DNA from: Pelomyxa schiedti
Taxonomy: Eukaryota; Evosea; Pelobiontida; Pelomyxidae
DNA length: 64,000 bases
Direction: 5' to 3'
Assembly (NCBI GenBank): GCA_020536535.1
Contig: JAHLWZ010000797.1
Location: forward strand, 62,001 to 126,000
Part shown: piece by piece, positions 1 through 8,712 of the stretch
Layout of the letters: each line of letters begins with the position of its first letter
Numbering within the stretch: position 1 is the first letter of the stretch
The notes under the pieces: model-generated
What the model was told of the DNA's origin: nothing
The model's database searches: none
Seen by the model: the letters and a program-made list of their open reading frames with translations, nothing else
Program-made: the position numbers and the translations under genes

Positions 1-325
1 TTATTCACACACTTTGACACATTTGAGATAGGTGGATTTCCTGCCTTGGCCGAGAGGTGATAAATGACTGGCGTGGATGGGACTTTGACTCCCAGGGTGC
101 TGGAACAGTGATTGATTATGATAGAATCACCTTTTTGACAGTTAAAGCATCTGGGCACATGGTACGTAAAATCACCTCCATTTTATCTTTGTTATTACAC
201 AAATAGGTTCCCTTGTACACACCCAAAGAAGGATTTGGTAAGCACACCCCAATTCCCTGCACTCCTTAATTCTAATAAACATATCAGCTATGTTCCAGTG
301 CTGGATGGATAACCATGTGTGTTGA
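1..325 (+). CDS. Serine carboxypeptidase (peptidase S10), C-terminal end, partial
   Basis: Peptidase S10 enzymes remove C-terminal residues from peptides, usually in lysosome-like compartments or after secretion. Only the tail is in the window. Positions 1-31 are the end of an intron finishing in AG. Exons follow at 32-161, 207-237 and 288-325, separated by GT-AG introns of 45 and 50 nt. The spliced reading gives a WISCLGREVINDWRGW stretch, then LTVKASGHMVPLYTPKEG and a short AMFQCWMDNH tail before the TGA. The VKASGHMVP block is the family signature around the catalytic His, and the AMF tail is also typical. The splice joins are supported because both restore family motifs. The catalytic Ser and Asp lie upstream of the window. 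Confidence 0.85.
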
Positions 326-438
326 GCTGCCTGAGAAGATAGAAGATAGTAGGTTCTTTCTCTGATTCCGTGTCGGTTCCGGCACGTACACAACGGCTGA
401 ACATAAAAAATTCCTTGGCAATCACAAGAAACTGTAAA

Positions 439-2874
439 ATGTCGAGGTGTGTGCCGGTTGGTGATTGTGCCAAGCAGACCGAGGCCAGGAGGATCCTGTT
501 TATCTCCAAGATCTTGTGGCAAACAGTGATACCCGAGGCGATTGCGGTGCGCCCGTCCGTCACCAAGGTCCCGCCGCTCACCGACGACGAGCTCTCGAAG
601 CTCAAGGAGAGGTTCCCCGAGGCCAGCCGCGGAGGCGTCCCCCTCGGCCCAAACCCTCAGTGCGGGTGCTGGAGCGCCCACGCCGGCGGCTGCCTGCCCG
701 ACATGTCGGTCGAAGACCCCCAGGCGTGGGCCCCCTACGTCGCCGCCGTCGCGTGCGTCGGCGACGCGTTCTTCACCCTGCGGCCGCTGGCTTCGCGGCA
801 CCTGCTGGCCTGCATGGCCGCCCAGTACTTCCACGTAGAAGAGCAGGCCCTGGTCCTGTGCGCCAAGCACGGCGCCCTGGGCCTGGCCAGGACCCTGGTC
901 GCCGAGTGGTACAAGACGTCGCCGCCTGTTTCTGTTCCCGAGTGTTCATCTCGGCTGAGTTCGGCGGTGGCCAGCTCTGCGCCGCCTCAGTGGCTGACGC
1001 CGCCGCCGCCGCCTTGGTTCTACAGTGGGGCTGCTACTCCGGGTTCTGTGAAGACTGTGGCTTGTGCTTTGCTGGAGGGAAGCTGTGGCTCCGGGAACAT
1101 GGACTTTGTGGAGTGGGTAATGTCACTGCACGGGAGCATGATCTCCCGCGGCGACATGAGAGTGGCGTTTATAAGTGCTGCTCTGCAGAACAAATCCACG
1201 GTGGTGCTGGATTGGATATGGGAACGAGTAACTCCTCCATTTGGGCTAGAAGAAGTTTGGATTGCCAAATCAGCTATAACTGAAGTTGTTCTTCAAAGGG
1301 CGGCAAATTCCTGCCACAATATTTCCGAGTGGTTGATGTCTCACTTCAAATTGCTCCCAAAGGATATTGGCGATAACCCCCGTTTTGCGTATTACCTATC
1401 AGAGTGCGCAAAATGCCCACAAAAGGCCCCAAGTCTGCTATGGTTCATTTCCTACTTCCATAACCAGTGCTCAGACTACGCTTTTCCACAAGCTTTGAAT
1501 GCTGCCTGTGTGGCAGGAAGCATGTGTTCAGTTGAACTCATATTTGCGTCTCTTTCCATTGAGGAGGTGAGCAAACTCAGTAAAGACACATGGGACCCAA
1601 TCTGTGCTATGTGGATATGCGAAAAGATAAGCCAACCCCGACCGCAAGGCATCTTTTCGCAGAGTTGTATCTTTGGGCACCTTGAACTTGCTCAGTCACT
1701 GGCAGTTGAACTTGGCGTAACCGCACTCGAAGTTAGAGCACAGAGACATCATCTTCTTTCTCAGGTCCTTGGGCGCAAGCATTTCAATGTTGCCCGTTGG
1801 CTGCTTGACAGATATGGAATTGCACGAGGAAAAGGCCCCCGTGTGTTGAGAATGGTGTGCCGGGCTGGTAATCTTGATTTCGCGCAGTGGCTAGTGGCCA
1901 GGTTTACCTTTCAGCAAGGGGCAGCTAAATGCAACAGAAATAGTGCTCTCAGCACCTGCTGTCGTGATGGTAACATCGATCTTGTGAAGTGGCTCGTTGG
2001 GCATTTTTCACTCACTGCTCAAGATGCACGCAGCCGCGAAAATGGCGCTCTCCGTGCCTGTTGTGATAATGGGCATTTTGCACTCGCGCAGTGGATTGCC
2101 GACCACTTCTCCCTCACGACTGATGATGCACGATCACGGAACAACTACGCACTTCGCGTCAGTTTATATACTGGGCGGCTGGCTGTAGCTAAGTGGCTTA
2201 TCAAACGATTTAGCCTCACCAGTGAAGATGTTGCCAGCGCCATCGCATCAATCTCGATATACTGGGATCACATTAACAAATGGCTAGCAAGCAACTATTG
2301 GTCAGTATATCATCCTCCGGCAGAACAAAACTTCTTCGTAACTGTTCCAAGTGTACATCAGGTTCACACACGCAACTGGACTGCACTCAGTTCAATGCTT
2401 AGTGTCAGGGCAGAAACAATGACAGAAGAACAACTGGCCGGACTTCTGAATGGCTGGATATTCCCAGCTCCCGTACTGAGGTGGCTGGTTGAACGGACCT
2501 CACTCCGGAGCCGCTTCGCCAGAGCCAGGACAGTCTTTCCCCCCGTAATGAGCCTCTTGGTAGCTGACCCCACCATGGAACAAATGAGGTGGATTGTATC
2601 CACTCTTGGGATACACCCAGGAGATGACCGCATCGACGTATCCACTGTGCTCCTCAACACCATCAGGTTGGGTAATAACCGTGTACAACCGCACCTTTTC
2701 AACACTGCAGTGGAGTGGGTTTGCGAGTACTTCAATGTTACTCCGGCACAAGCACAACCTGCACTTGACTATCTTCAACGCACTCCACCTTACAATACAG
2801 GTTCTAAGGCTTTCCTTCGCTGGTTTCAGGAAAAAACCGGTACAACTCCCTCTGCTGGTTGTCTTCTGCAGTAA
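439..2874 (+). CDS. WL-repeat (ankyrin-like) protein, about 811 aa
   Basis: This is a single-exon gene. The frame is open from about 370, but the first ATG is at 439. The N-terminal 150 residues contain a helical region and a Cys/Gly/Pro-rich part. From about residue 170 the protein is made of loose repeats of 33-36 residues with cores such as LDFAQWLVARF, IDLVKWLVGHFSLT and FALAQWIADHFSLT, often followed by DARSR. The repeat length and the hydrophobic pattern (G.LDLAxWLxxxF) match divergent ankyrin repeats, so a protein-binding scaffold is inferred; no catalytic motif is seen. Codons are GC-rich near the 5' end and plainer later. A second member of the same family lies at 38105-40300. The function is unknown. 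Confidence 0.8.
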   Translation: MSRCVPVGDCAKQTEARRILFISKILWQTVIPEAIAVRPSVTKVPPLTDDELSKLKERFPEASRGGVPLGPNPQCGCWSAHAGGCLPDMSVEDPQAWAPYVAAVACVGDAFFTLRPLASRHLLACMAAQYFHVEEQALVLCAKHGALGLARTLVAEWYKTSPPVSVPECSSRLSSAVASSAPPQWLTPPPPPWFYSGAATPGSVKTVACALLEGSCGSGNMDFVEWVMSLHGSMISRGDMRVAFISAALQNKSTVVLDWIWERVTPPFGLEEVWIAKSAITEVVLQRAANSCHNISEWLMSHFKLLPKDIGDNPRFAYYLSECAKCPQKAPSLLWFISYFHNQCSDYAFPQALNAACVAGSMCSVELIFASLSIEEVSKLSKDTWDPICAMWICEKISQPRPQGIFSQSCIFGHLELAQSLAVELGVTALEVRAQRHHLLSQVLGRKHFNVARWLLDRYGIARGKGPRVLRMVCRAGNLDFAQWLVARFTFQQGAAKCNRNSALSTCCRDGNIDLVKWLVGHFSLTAQDARSRENGALRACCDNGHFALAQWIADHFSLTTDDARSRNNYALRVSLYTGRLAVAKWLIKRFSLTSEDVASAIASISIYWDHINKWLASNYWSVYHPPAEQNFFVTVPSVHQVHTRNWTALSSMLSVRAETMTEEQLAGLLNGWIFPAPVLRWLVERTSLRSRFARARTVFPPVMSLLVADPTMEQMRWIVSTLGIHPGDDRIDVSTVLLNTIRLGNNRVQPHLFNTAVEWVCEYFNVTPAQAQPALDYLQRTPPYNTGSKAFLRWFQEKTGTTPSAGCLLQ

Positions 2875-3008
2875 CGCTTGTATTAATACTACTTGTTGTT
2901 GGAATGAAAAAAATATTCTACAGAGAAGGCAAAAAAACCGTTCTTTTGGAACGACTAACACAAGGTCTCTCTTTTTTTTAAAAAACAAACAAAGAGAGAA
3001 GAGGGTTT

Positions 3009-5442
3009 TTAGGACTTGGATGTGCGGACTCCTCTCCTCTGCAAAGCAAGTCAGAAGGTTCTTTTGGTGTGATTTAGGTATTATACCTGGGCACGTTGTG
3101 CAAGCTCTGCTTCGAGGGCTTCTGCCTCGGCATCGAGCCGGGCCATCTCATCGGATATGGCCGATGTGGGTGCAGGCTTTGGTTTTGCTCCCGTGGTTGC
3201 TTTTGCCAGGAGGGCAGCTTCTTCCTCCATGGCTTTGGTTTTCTGCAAGGCAGGTTAGAAGTTGGGTTTTGGTGATGTACTAGATAGCTACCGCTGCGTT
3301 TTCGACCTCGAGCCTTCGAGTTTCTTCTTCAAGTCGGGCCAGTTCGGCTGCAACATCATCCTATACAAGTCAGTTTTGAGTAACAAAAACAGGGAAGGAA
3401 TACCACTGGTGGAGCCTCTGGTGTTGTCTTCGTAGCGGCCGCTGCAGCAGCTGGTTTCTTAACTACTCTCTTGACCACCCTCTTAACGACTCTTTTCTTT
3501 GGGGCGCCATCGGCCGAAGTGGGGAGGGCTGTTGTTGTGGCAGAGGCGGCAGGTGCAGGAGTAGTGGTAGTGGTGCCGTCGGCGGCAACCTTCTTTCTGA
3601 CAACTCTTCTGACCACCTTTTTCTTGGGAGCACCTTCGGCTGGTGTTGTGGCAGATGAAGTTGTGGCGGCGGGTGTCGAGCCGTCAGCTGCTGGCTTCTT
3701 CTTCACAACTCTCCTCACAACCTTCTTCTTGGCTGCTCCAGGAGCAGCAGGATCTGCAGGAGTAGTAGCTGCGGCACCTTCAGCAGCGGGTTTCTTTTTC
3801 ACTACTTTCTTGACCCTTCTGACGGGTTTCTTTATCGCTGTGAGTTGGGCCAGAGCATCTTGCATCATTTTGGCTTCCAGCTCCTTGAGTTCCCTTTCAT
3901 AGGCAGCTTCACGCTTCTTTCTGTCAAATTCCATCTGTCGGCGAGTAGCTTCGTCAATGGCTCCTCCCATTGCGGCCTCGCGCTCCCGGATTGCTGCCTG
4001 AGGTGCATTACACAATGATTTAGGGCACCGGGGGTGAAGTGTACCTCTCTTTTAGCAGCCTCCTCTTTTGCCTTAAGAACCTGCGCAGCAATACGGTTCT
4101 TGTTTTCAAGTTCTGTACTTATTGAGAAACCACACTAGTATTGGAAGCATGAAATACCCTCTTGAGCTTGTCTCTTGAAATCCTCCTCCATTTTTATTCT
4201 TTCGGCTTCCTTCTTTGCAGCCAGCTTGGCACGGTTGTCAGCAACCCTTGCTGCCATAAGTTTTTCATGCTCTAGTTCCTCTCGCATTTTTCGTTCTTCT
4301 ACCTATTTTCAATACAATTAATATTAAAGAAATACTTTACATAAATTCTACTTACTTCACGGGCAGCGGCGTCTCGCCTGGCCTTTTCTTCTCGGCTGGC
4401 TACAATTCTTGCTGCCAGTCTGGCTTTTCGCTCTTCCTCTTCCCTAGTAGGGGATTAATCTTATTTAGGTTACGGAGCCAATTAAGGGTACTTGACAGCA
4501 GCAGCATATTTTTCTTTTTCCATCTCTTCCATTTCCCTCTTTTTCTTCTCCATGGCAGCCTTCTTCTCAGCAATCTGGAAAACCGGTTATACAACAACTA
4601 ACATTAGGGATTAAATACTCGTTTTGCCATTCGTGCCTTGCGGTCTACTTCTTCCCTAAGTATGATTACCTTTAGAGAAATAATAGAAGGACAACTGTTG
4701 TTCGCGCTGATAGGCTTCTTGTTCTCGTCTTTGTTTTTCTGCGATTTTATCAGCACGCTCCTTGCGTCTATTGAGAAGGTAGGTAAGAGTTCCCAAAGAA
4801 TCATAATATCACCTTTGGGCAATGGCATCACTTAGTCGTGCTGCGTTAGCACGCTCTTCTTCTTCTTGTCGTTTGAAGGCTTCTTCATCTTTTCTCCTTT
4901 TTTCTGCCATCCTTGATTCAGTCTTTTTCGGTATTAGACTAAATTTGACACTAGCCGACGCATACGGCAGCTTTTCGGGCTTCAATTGTTTCCCTAAGCC
5001 AAGAAGTATTATTTTTATTCTTCTCAACTTCGTCTTGCCACATCCTCTCTTCGAGTTTCCTGTTTTCCTCTTCCTAGAAGAATAAATTACGAACGCAGAG
5101 AGATGGAGGCAGTACCTTTTCACGCCTTAAAGAAGCAATCCTGTCCAGCACTTCCTGGCGCAGTTTTGCCTCGATCTCAGCAGGGGACATGCCAGTGAAT
5201 TGTTTAGACTAGTGAAAAAGTAAGACGGCAAAGCCACCATGACGGGCAGTACCTCTTCATCTTCTTCCTCTATTTCTTCCTCTTCTTCTTCAGCTTCCTC
5301 CTCCTCACCCTCTTCCTCTTCTTCGTCCAACAAATCCTCCTCGTCCACCTCCTCCTCGACTTCCTCCTCAACTTCTTCCTCGACCTCCTCGTATTCCTCT
5401 ACCTCCTCCTCAACTTCTTCATATTCTTCCTCGTCTTCTTCC
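3009..5442 (-). CDS. Coiled-coil protein with acidic head and KKVVRRVVKKK repeats
   Basis: This is a multi-exon gene read by joining about a dozen exons across introns of roughly 40-50 nt. The first clear exon (5442 to about 5252) encodes an almost pure Glu/Asp/Val/Tyr stretch. It is followed by a long charged helix (AEIEAKLRQEVLDRIASLRR, then MAEKRRKDEEAFKRQEEEER and more). After that come four basic repeats of about 35 residues with cores KKPVRRVKKVVKKK, KKKVVRRVVKKK, KKKVVRRVVRKK and KKRVVKRVVKRVVKK, spaced by Ala/Thr/Pro linkers. It ends with another coiled coil and RRGVRTSKS. The order of acidic head then KE-rich helix resembles troponin T or caldesmon, but that may be compositional only. 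The initiator ATG is not settled: ATG TCT GAC TAC lies just upstream at 5459 but runs into a TAG before the acidic exon, so an upstream first exon is likely. Confidence 0.7.
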
Positions 5443-6033
5443 TAACAGTAGTCAGACATGGTGTTGGAATGGAAAAGTGAGGAAAAACAGCACAAATAAC
5501 AGTGCCACCACAACAAAACCAAAAGGGAAAGAAAGGGTCAAAAAAGAAATCACTCAAAAAGATGGAATGCAACGGGGAAGGAGGGAACAAGGGAAGGAAA
5601 AAAAAAGGTATTAGGACTGTGATATGGACACATGACACACGTGCGACATTTGTGCCTGTTTGTTTTTTATTTTTTTTGGTTGTTTCCCTTCGGTGTGGCA
5701 ACCCGGCGTAGATTTGTTTTTTCTTTTTGTTTTTTTTATCGGCTTTTCTATTAACACTTTTTACTTTTTTTTTCCCTTTTGTCTTTTTTTGGTTTGGTAT
5801 TCATTTCTCTTCATCTTTTTTTCGGGAATAAGCAACTTCGGGGGCAGATCGCTTTACCAATGAAAACAACTTTTGTGTGTAAAGCTATGTTTAAATGGTT
5901 TTGTTTTGGTACTGCCCCATTGATGATTGCATTGATATGGTTTCTTGTTTGGCAGTAACAAACATATTCAGTAGTACATCACAATCAAGCTAGTTGTTGG
6001 TGCTTTTTCCTGTGTTCAGGCTGCTATTGTGTG
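5443..6033. other. Intergenic, T-rich stretch
   Basis: This 590-nt stretch lies upstream of the acidic coiled-coil gene and downstream of the RhoGAP gene, both on the minus strand. It contains long T and TTTG/TTTC tracts on the plus strand, about 5660-5830. No convincing exon was recognised. It may hold the first exon and promoter of the gene at 3009-5442. Confidence 0.5.
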
Positions 6034-8031
6034 TTAGAAAGCACCTTCCAGAAGAGCCGAAATCTGCAGCTGTGAGTAAATAGAGTACATCCAGTTGCTA
6101 AGGTGTTCGTGTGAGACTGAAACAGAGCCTGTCCTTTGTGTCGAGACTGTGAATGGTACTACCATTAACTCTGATATTTGTTCTGGCTCTGTGATTCCGT
6201 GGAATACGGCTACTATTGGAACCATGAGCTGCATTATTGACATACACTGTGGGGTGCCAAGTGTGCTGGCACCGGAACTATATTTACTGTTCTGTGGTAA
6301 ATACAGGGAGATAGGTGGACTGGGATGTACCTCATAAGTTCTGTTGCACGCGTAGAAATTTTCTCATACTGCAGGTCATGTGGTGCTGTGATTGGGACAT
6401 CATATATCAACGCCTTCGTCATGCTGGTTAATTGTTCAGTTGCCTCCAACATTTGCTTGGCGATATCCTCTGCGTCATCCTTGTCTTCTGTGTCAGCTTT
6501 GTCTTCTAAGGCTGAGGCACTAGCAGATTTTGCAGGGGACTCGGAGTCTACATTTGGGGGTGGAGATGTTGGTACTGATGAAGAATCTCCCTCGGTCGCA
6601 TTGAGATGGGTCTTCCTATGTAATACCCGCAACGTAGAAGATTGCATCATGTCGGCGATTGCGTTGTTGCGAACAAGTGCCCCTAAGTGAACCATATCAC
6701 TTTCAGGTTGCTGAAATTGTGCAGTAGTATCATATAGCTCCGGGCTATGAATAACTAAAAATTCGGCAAGAGCTGATGTCCGGCGTAGGTAACCACATGC
6801 AGCATTGATAGCGGACCAAGCTGTACTGCCACCACCTGGCTCAGAATCTTCGCTAAAATGAAAATATGAAACGGATCAAAATCTCAAATGACAACCATAC
6901 GTGGGATTCCAAAGAAGACAGGGGCCTATTACAATTGCGAGGCAAGAAGGTGTCATTCTATTAGAGGCACTATGTGAGCAGAGCATGTGCCAATACAGAA
7001 GAAGGCCCATCAAAGTTTCTGCGTTGGCAGTAGGTAGTAATTCGAAAATTGAGCGCATTCTTGATACAATCACTGGGACTTGGTTTTGTCCTCCTTCTAA
7101 AAGGAGTGAGGAAAATCCTGCCAATCATAACCTGCACACCCAAAACAGTCAATAATTTAGTGCCTAGGTCATGAGTGAGTATGGGCTCAGGCAAGCTCCT
7201 CAAAAAAACTTTAAGAACATTTGACAATGTGTGAGGATCAGTTTGTGAGGGAATCCTGAATAGAGTCAGTAGTGCCTTTATAGATAGATACCGATACGGC
7301 TGACGGAGGGCAAGTAATCGTCTAGCTCTGACTATATCAGAAGCACCTCCTGATAATCTGAACAGGCCCTCCACTTCAGAGTGCATGTATAAAATACCAA
7401 GTAATTCGGTGACCTCATATGGGATATTGATATGCGCTTGAAGGAGGCCCTGTTCTCGCTGTTGAACGACAATTTGCTCAAGAGACAATCCTGTAAGACA
7501 ACCTGATGGATCGCAAGCCATTTTAAGTGTCTTCTTCCAGTATTCATCTGAGTTTCGGTAAGTCTTACACAACTTACAATTACATACAATCGGATTGTGT
7601 GTTGGCAATGAGAGTGAAGTTCGAGTTTGAACCACACAAAATGCGTATGTGCAAGTCTTTATCTGTGAAGCCAAGACTTGTCACTTCCTGGAAGGCTATT
7701 TCCGCTGCCAGTTTGGTATCCTGCCGTAATAACCACATTAAGGAAAGATATAGTAAGCAGTAACACGGTGCCCAAACATTCAACAGACATACACACCACG
7801 CACATGTATCAATCTGAGTGTATCTGCTTGTACAATTCCAGTGCACTTCTTATGTCGTCCCATTTTTTTGAGTATTATGGGAGTCCCACCTGTATCGCTT
7901 CCACTGCTTCGAATTGCTGGAGTTGGTACTCTCCTGGTGTTTTTGTTATGAGAGAACCAACAATTACATTATACTAATTCAAAACAAGTATTTTACGAAA
8001 CGCACTCCGTTTTAGAAACGCACTCCTCCAT
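6034..8031 (-). CDS. RhoGAP-domain protein
   Basis: RhoGAP domains stimulate GTP hydrolysis by Rho/Rac GTPases and so control actin. The domain is read across exons from about 7510 down to 6900. It begins with GCLTGLSLEQIVVQQ and continues with the arginine-finger loop EGLFRLSGGASDI (Arg codon at 7357-7359). Then comes HTLSNVLKVFLRSLPEPIL, and after an intron LLPTANAETLMGLLLYW and MTPSCLAIVIGPCLL. All family blocks are in order, so an active GAP is expected. The N-terminus is short; a start at 8031 (MEECVSKTEC) followed by EYQLQQFEAVEAIQ is plausible but its splicing is uncertain. The C-terminal part is helical and Ser/Asp/Ala-rich, without a recognised domain. The stop is at 6034-6036 after a last intron of 44 nt. 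Confidence 0.8.
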
Positions 8032-8110
8032 CTGAACTGGCGGCGTTTTTGATTTTGATGGCTCTTCTTTTGATTTTGCTGCTAGGAGGTGAGTTAGAAT
8101 AGAATAACGG

Positions 8111-8544
8111 TTAGCCAAGATGCACACTGCAAGTTGCTCCAGTTACAATACTGACGCACGATGTGGCGTTGTGAACCGCGCCGCCGCACCGAGTGCACAT
8201 CAAAACAGCAGTCAATGGCCTCATTGGGTTCCTGGCCCACAGAACAAGAAACATAAGTGACGCCCGGTGTTTTTGAATTAGTAAACCCACAATTAATACC
8301 TGCACGCGATGCACGTCCTGGGCCGGTGTATGGTTTTCCCTGTGAAGGTATGCGATTGTGGGCGTTCGGGGAACGGATCGGCAGCGCCGCTCGGTGCCGA
8401 CGACGAACACGAACGCGACAGCGGCGTGGGCGACGGAACATCCTCAGAGTCCCCGCTTGGTACGCGTGCCGACGAACCCAACTTCAACCGGTTCAACATC
8501 CCTTGATTGGGTGGGATTTCTTCTGCTAAATCGCTTGATCTCAT
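8111..8544 (-). CDS. Small C1-domain protein, 121 aa
   Basis: There are two exons, 8544-8300 and 8231-8111, joined across a 68-nt GT-AG intron (8232-8299). The spliced length is exactly 122 codons including the stop. The first 70 residues are Ser/Pro-rich. They are followed by a zinc-binding C1 motif: HTFTGKTIHRPRTCIACR, then CTRCGGAVHNATSC and a last Cys. The spacing H-X12-C-X2-C-X12-C-X2-C-X4-H-X4-C-X8-C is close to the DAG/phorbol-ester C1 pattern, with slightly longer late spacers. C1 domains bind diacylglycerol or act as protein-binding fingers; which applies here cannot be told. No kinase or other catalytic domain follows, so the protein is little more than one C1 finger. It diverges from the phosphatase gene at 8713. 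Confidence 0.75.
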
Positions 8545-8712
8545 TTTTTTGTACAACCAACAAACCACGGAGACCTTGAGACCTACAGTTGCCAACGCGG
8601 TTCTTGCAAAGTCTACCGGCCAGGAGAGGGGGCGAGAATCCAAACAACAAGTCTGTTGTGTAGTCTGGAAGTTGGCAGGGAACCAAATCTGTTTCTTTTC
8701 GCCCAGTGCCGA
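8545..8712. promoter_or_regulatory. Putative bidirectional promoter (C1 protein / PPP phosphatase)
   Basis: Only 168 nt separate the start codons of two divergent genes, so their promoters must lie here or overlap. No specific element was identified. Confidence 0.45.

Noticed and set aside
465-1283. Long plus-strand Arg/Pro-rich frame overlapping the WL-repeat gene
   Set aside because: It is a +1 shadow of GC-rich codons; its composition is unnatural and the overlapping frame has clear repeats.
3009-5442. Troponin T orthologue
   Set aside because: Only charge layout agrees; no tropomyosin- or troponin-binding motif was recognised, and the KKVV repeats are foreign to that family.
6034-8031. 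BAR domain in front of the RhoGAP
   Set aside because: Only about 100 residues precede the GAP domain, too short for a BAR module, and no BAR motif is visible.
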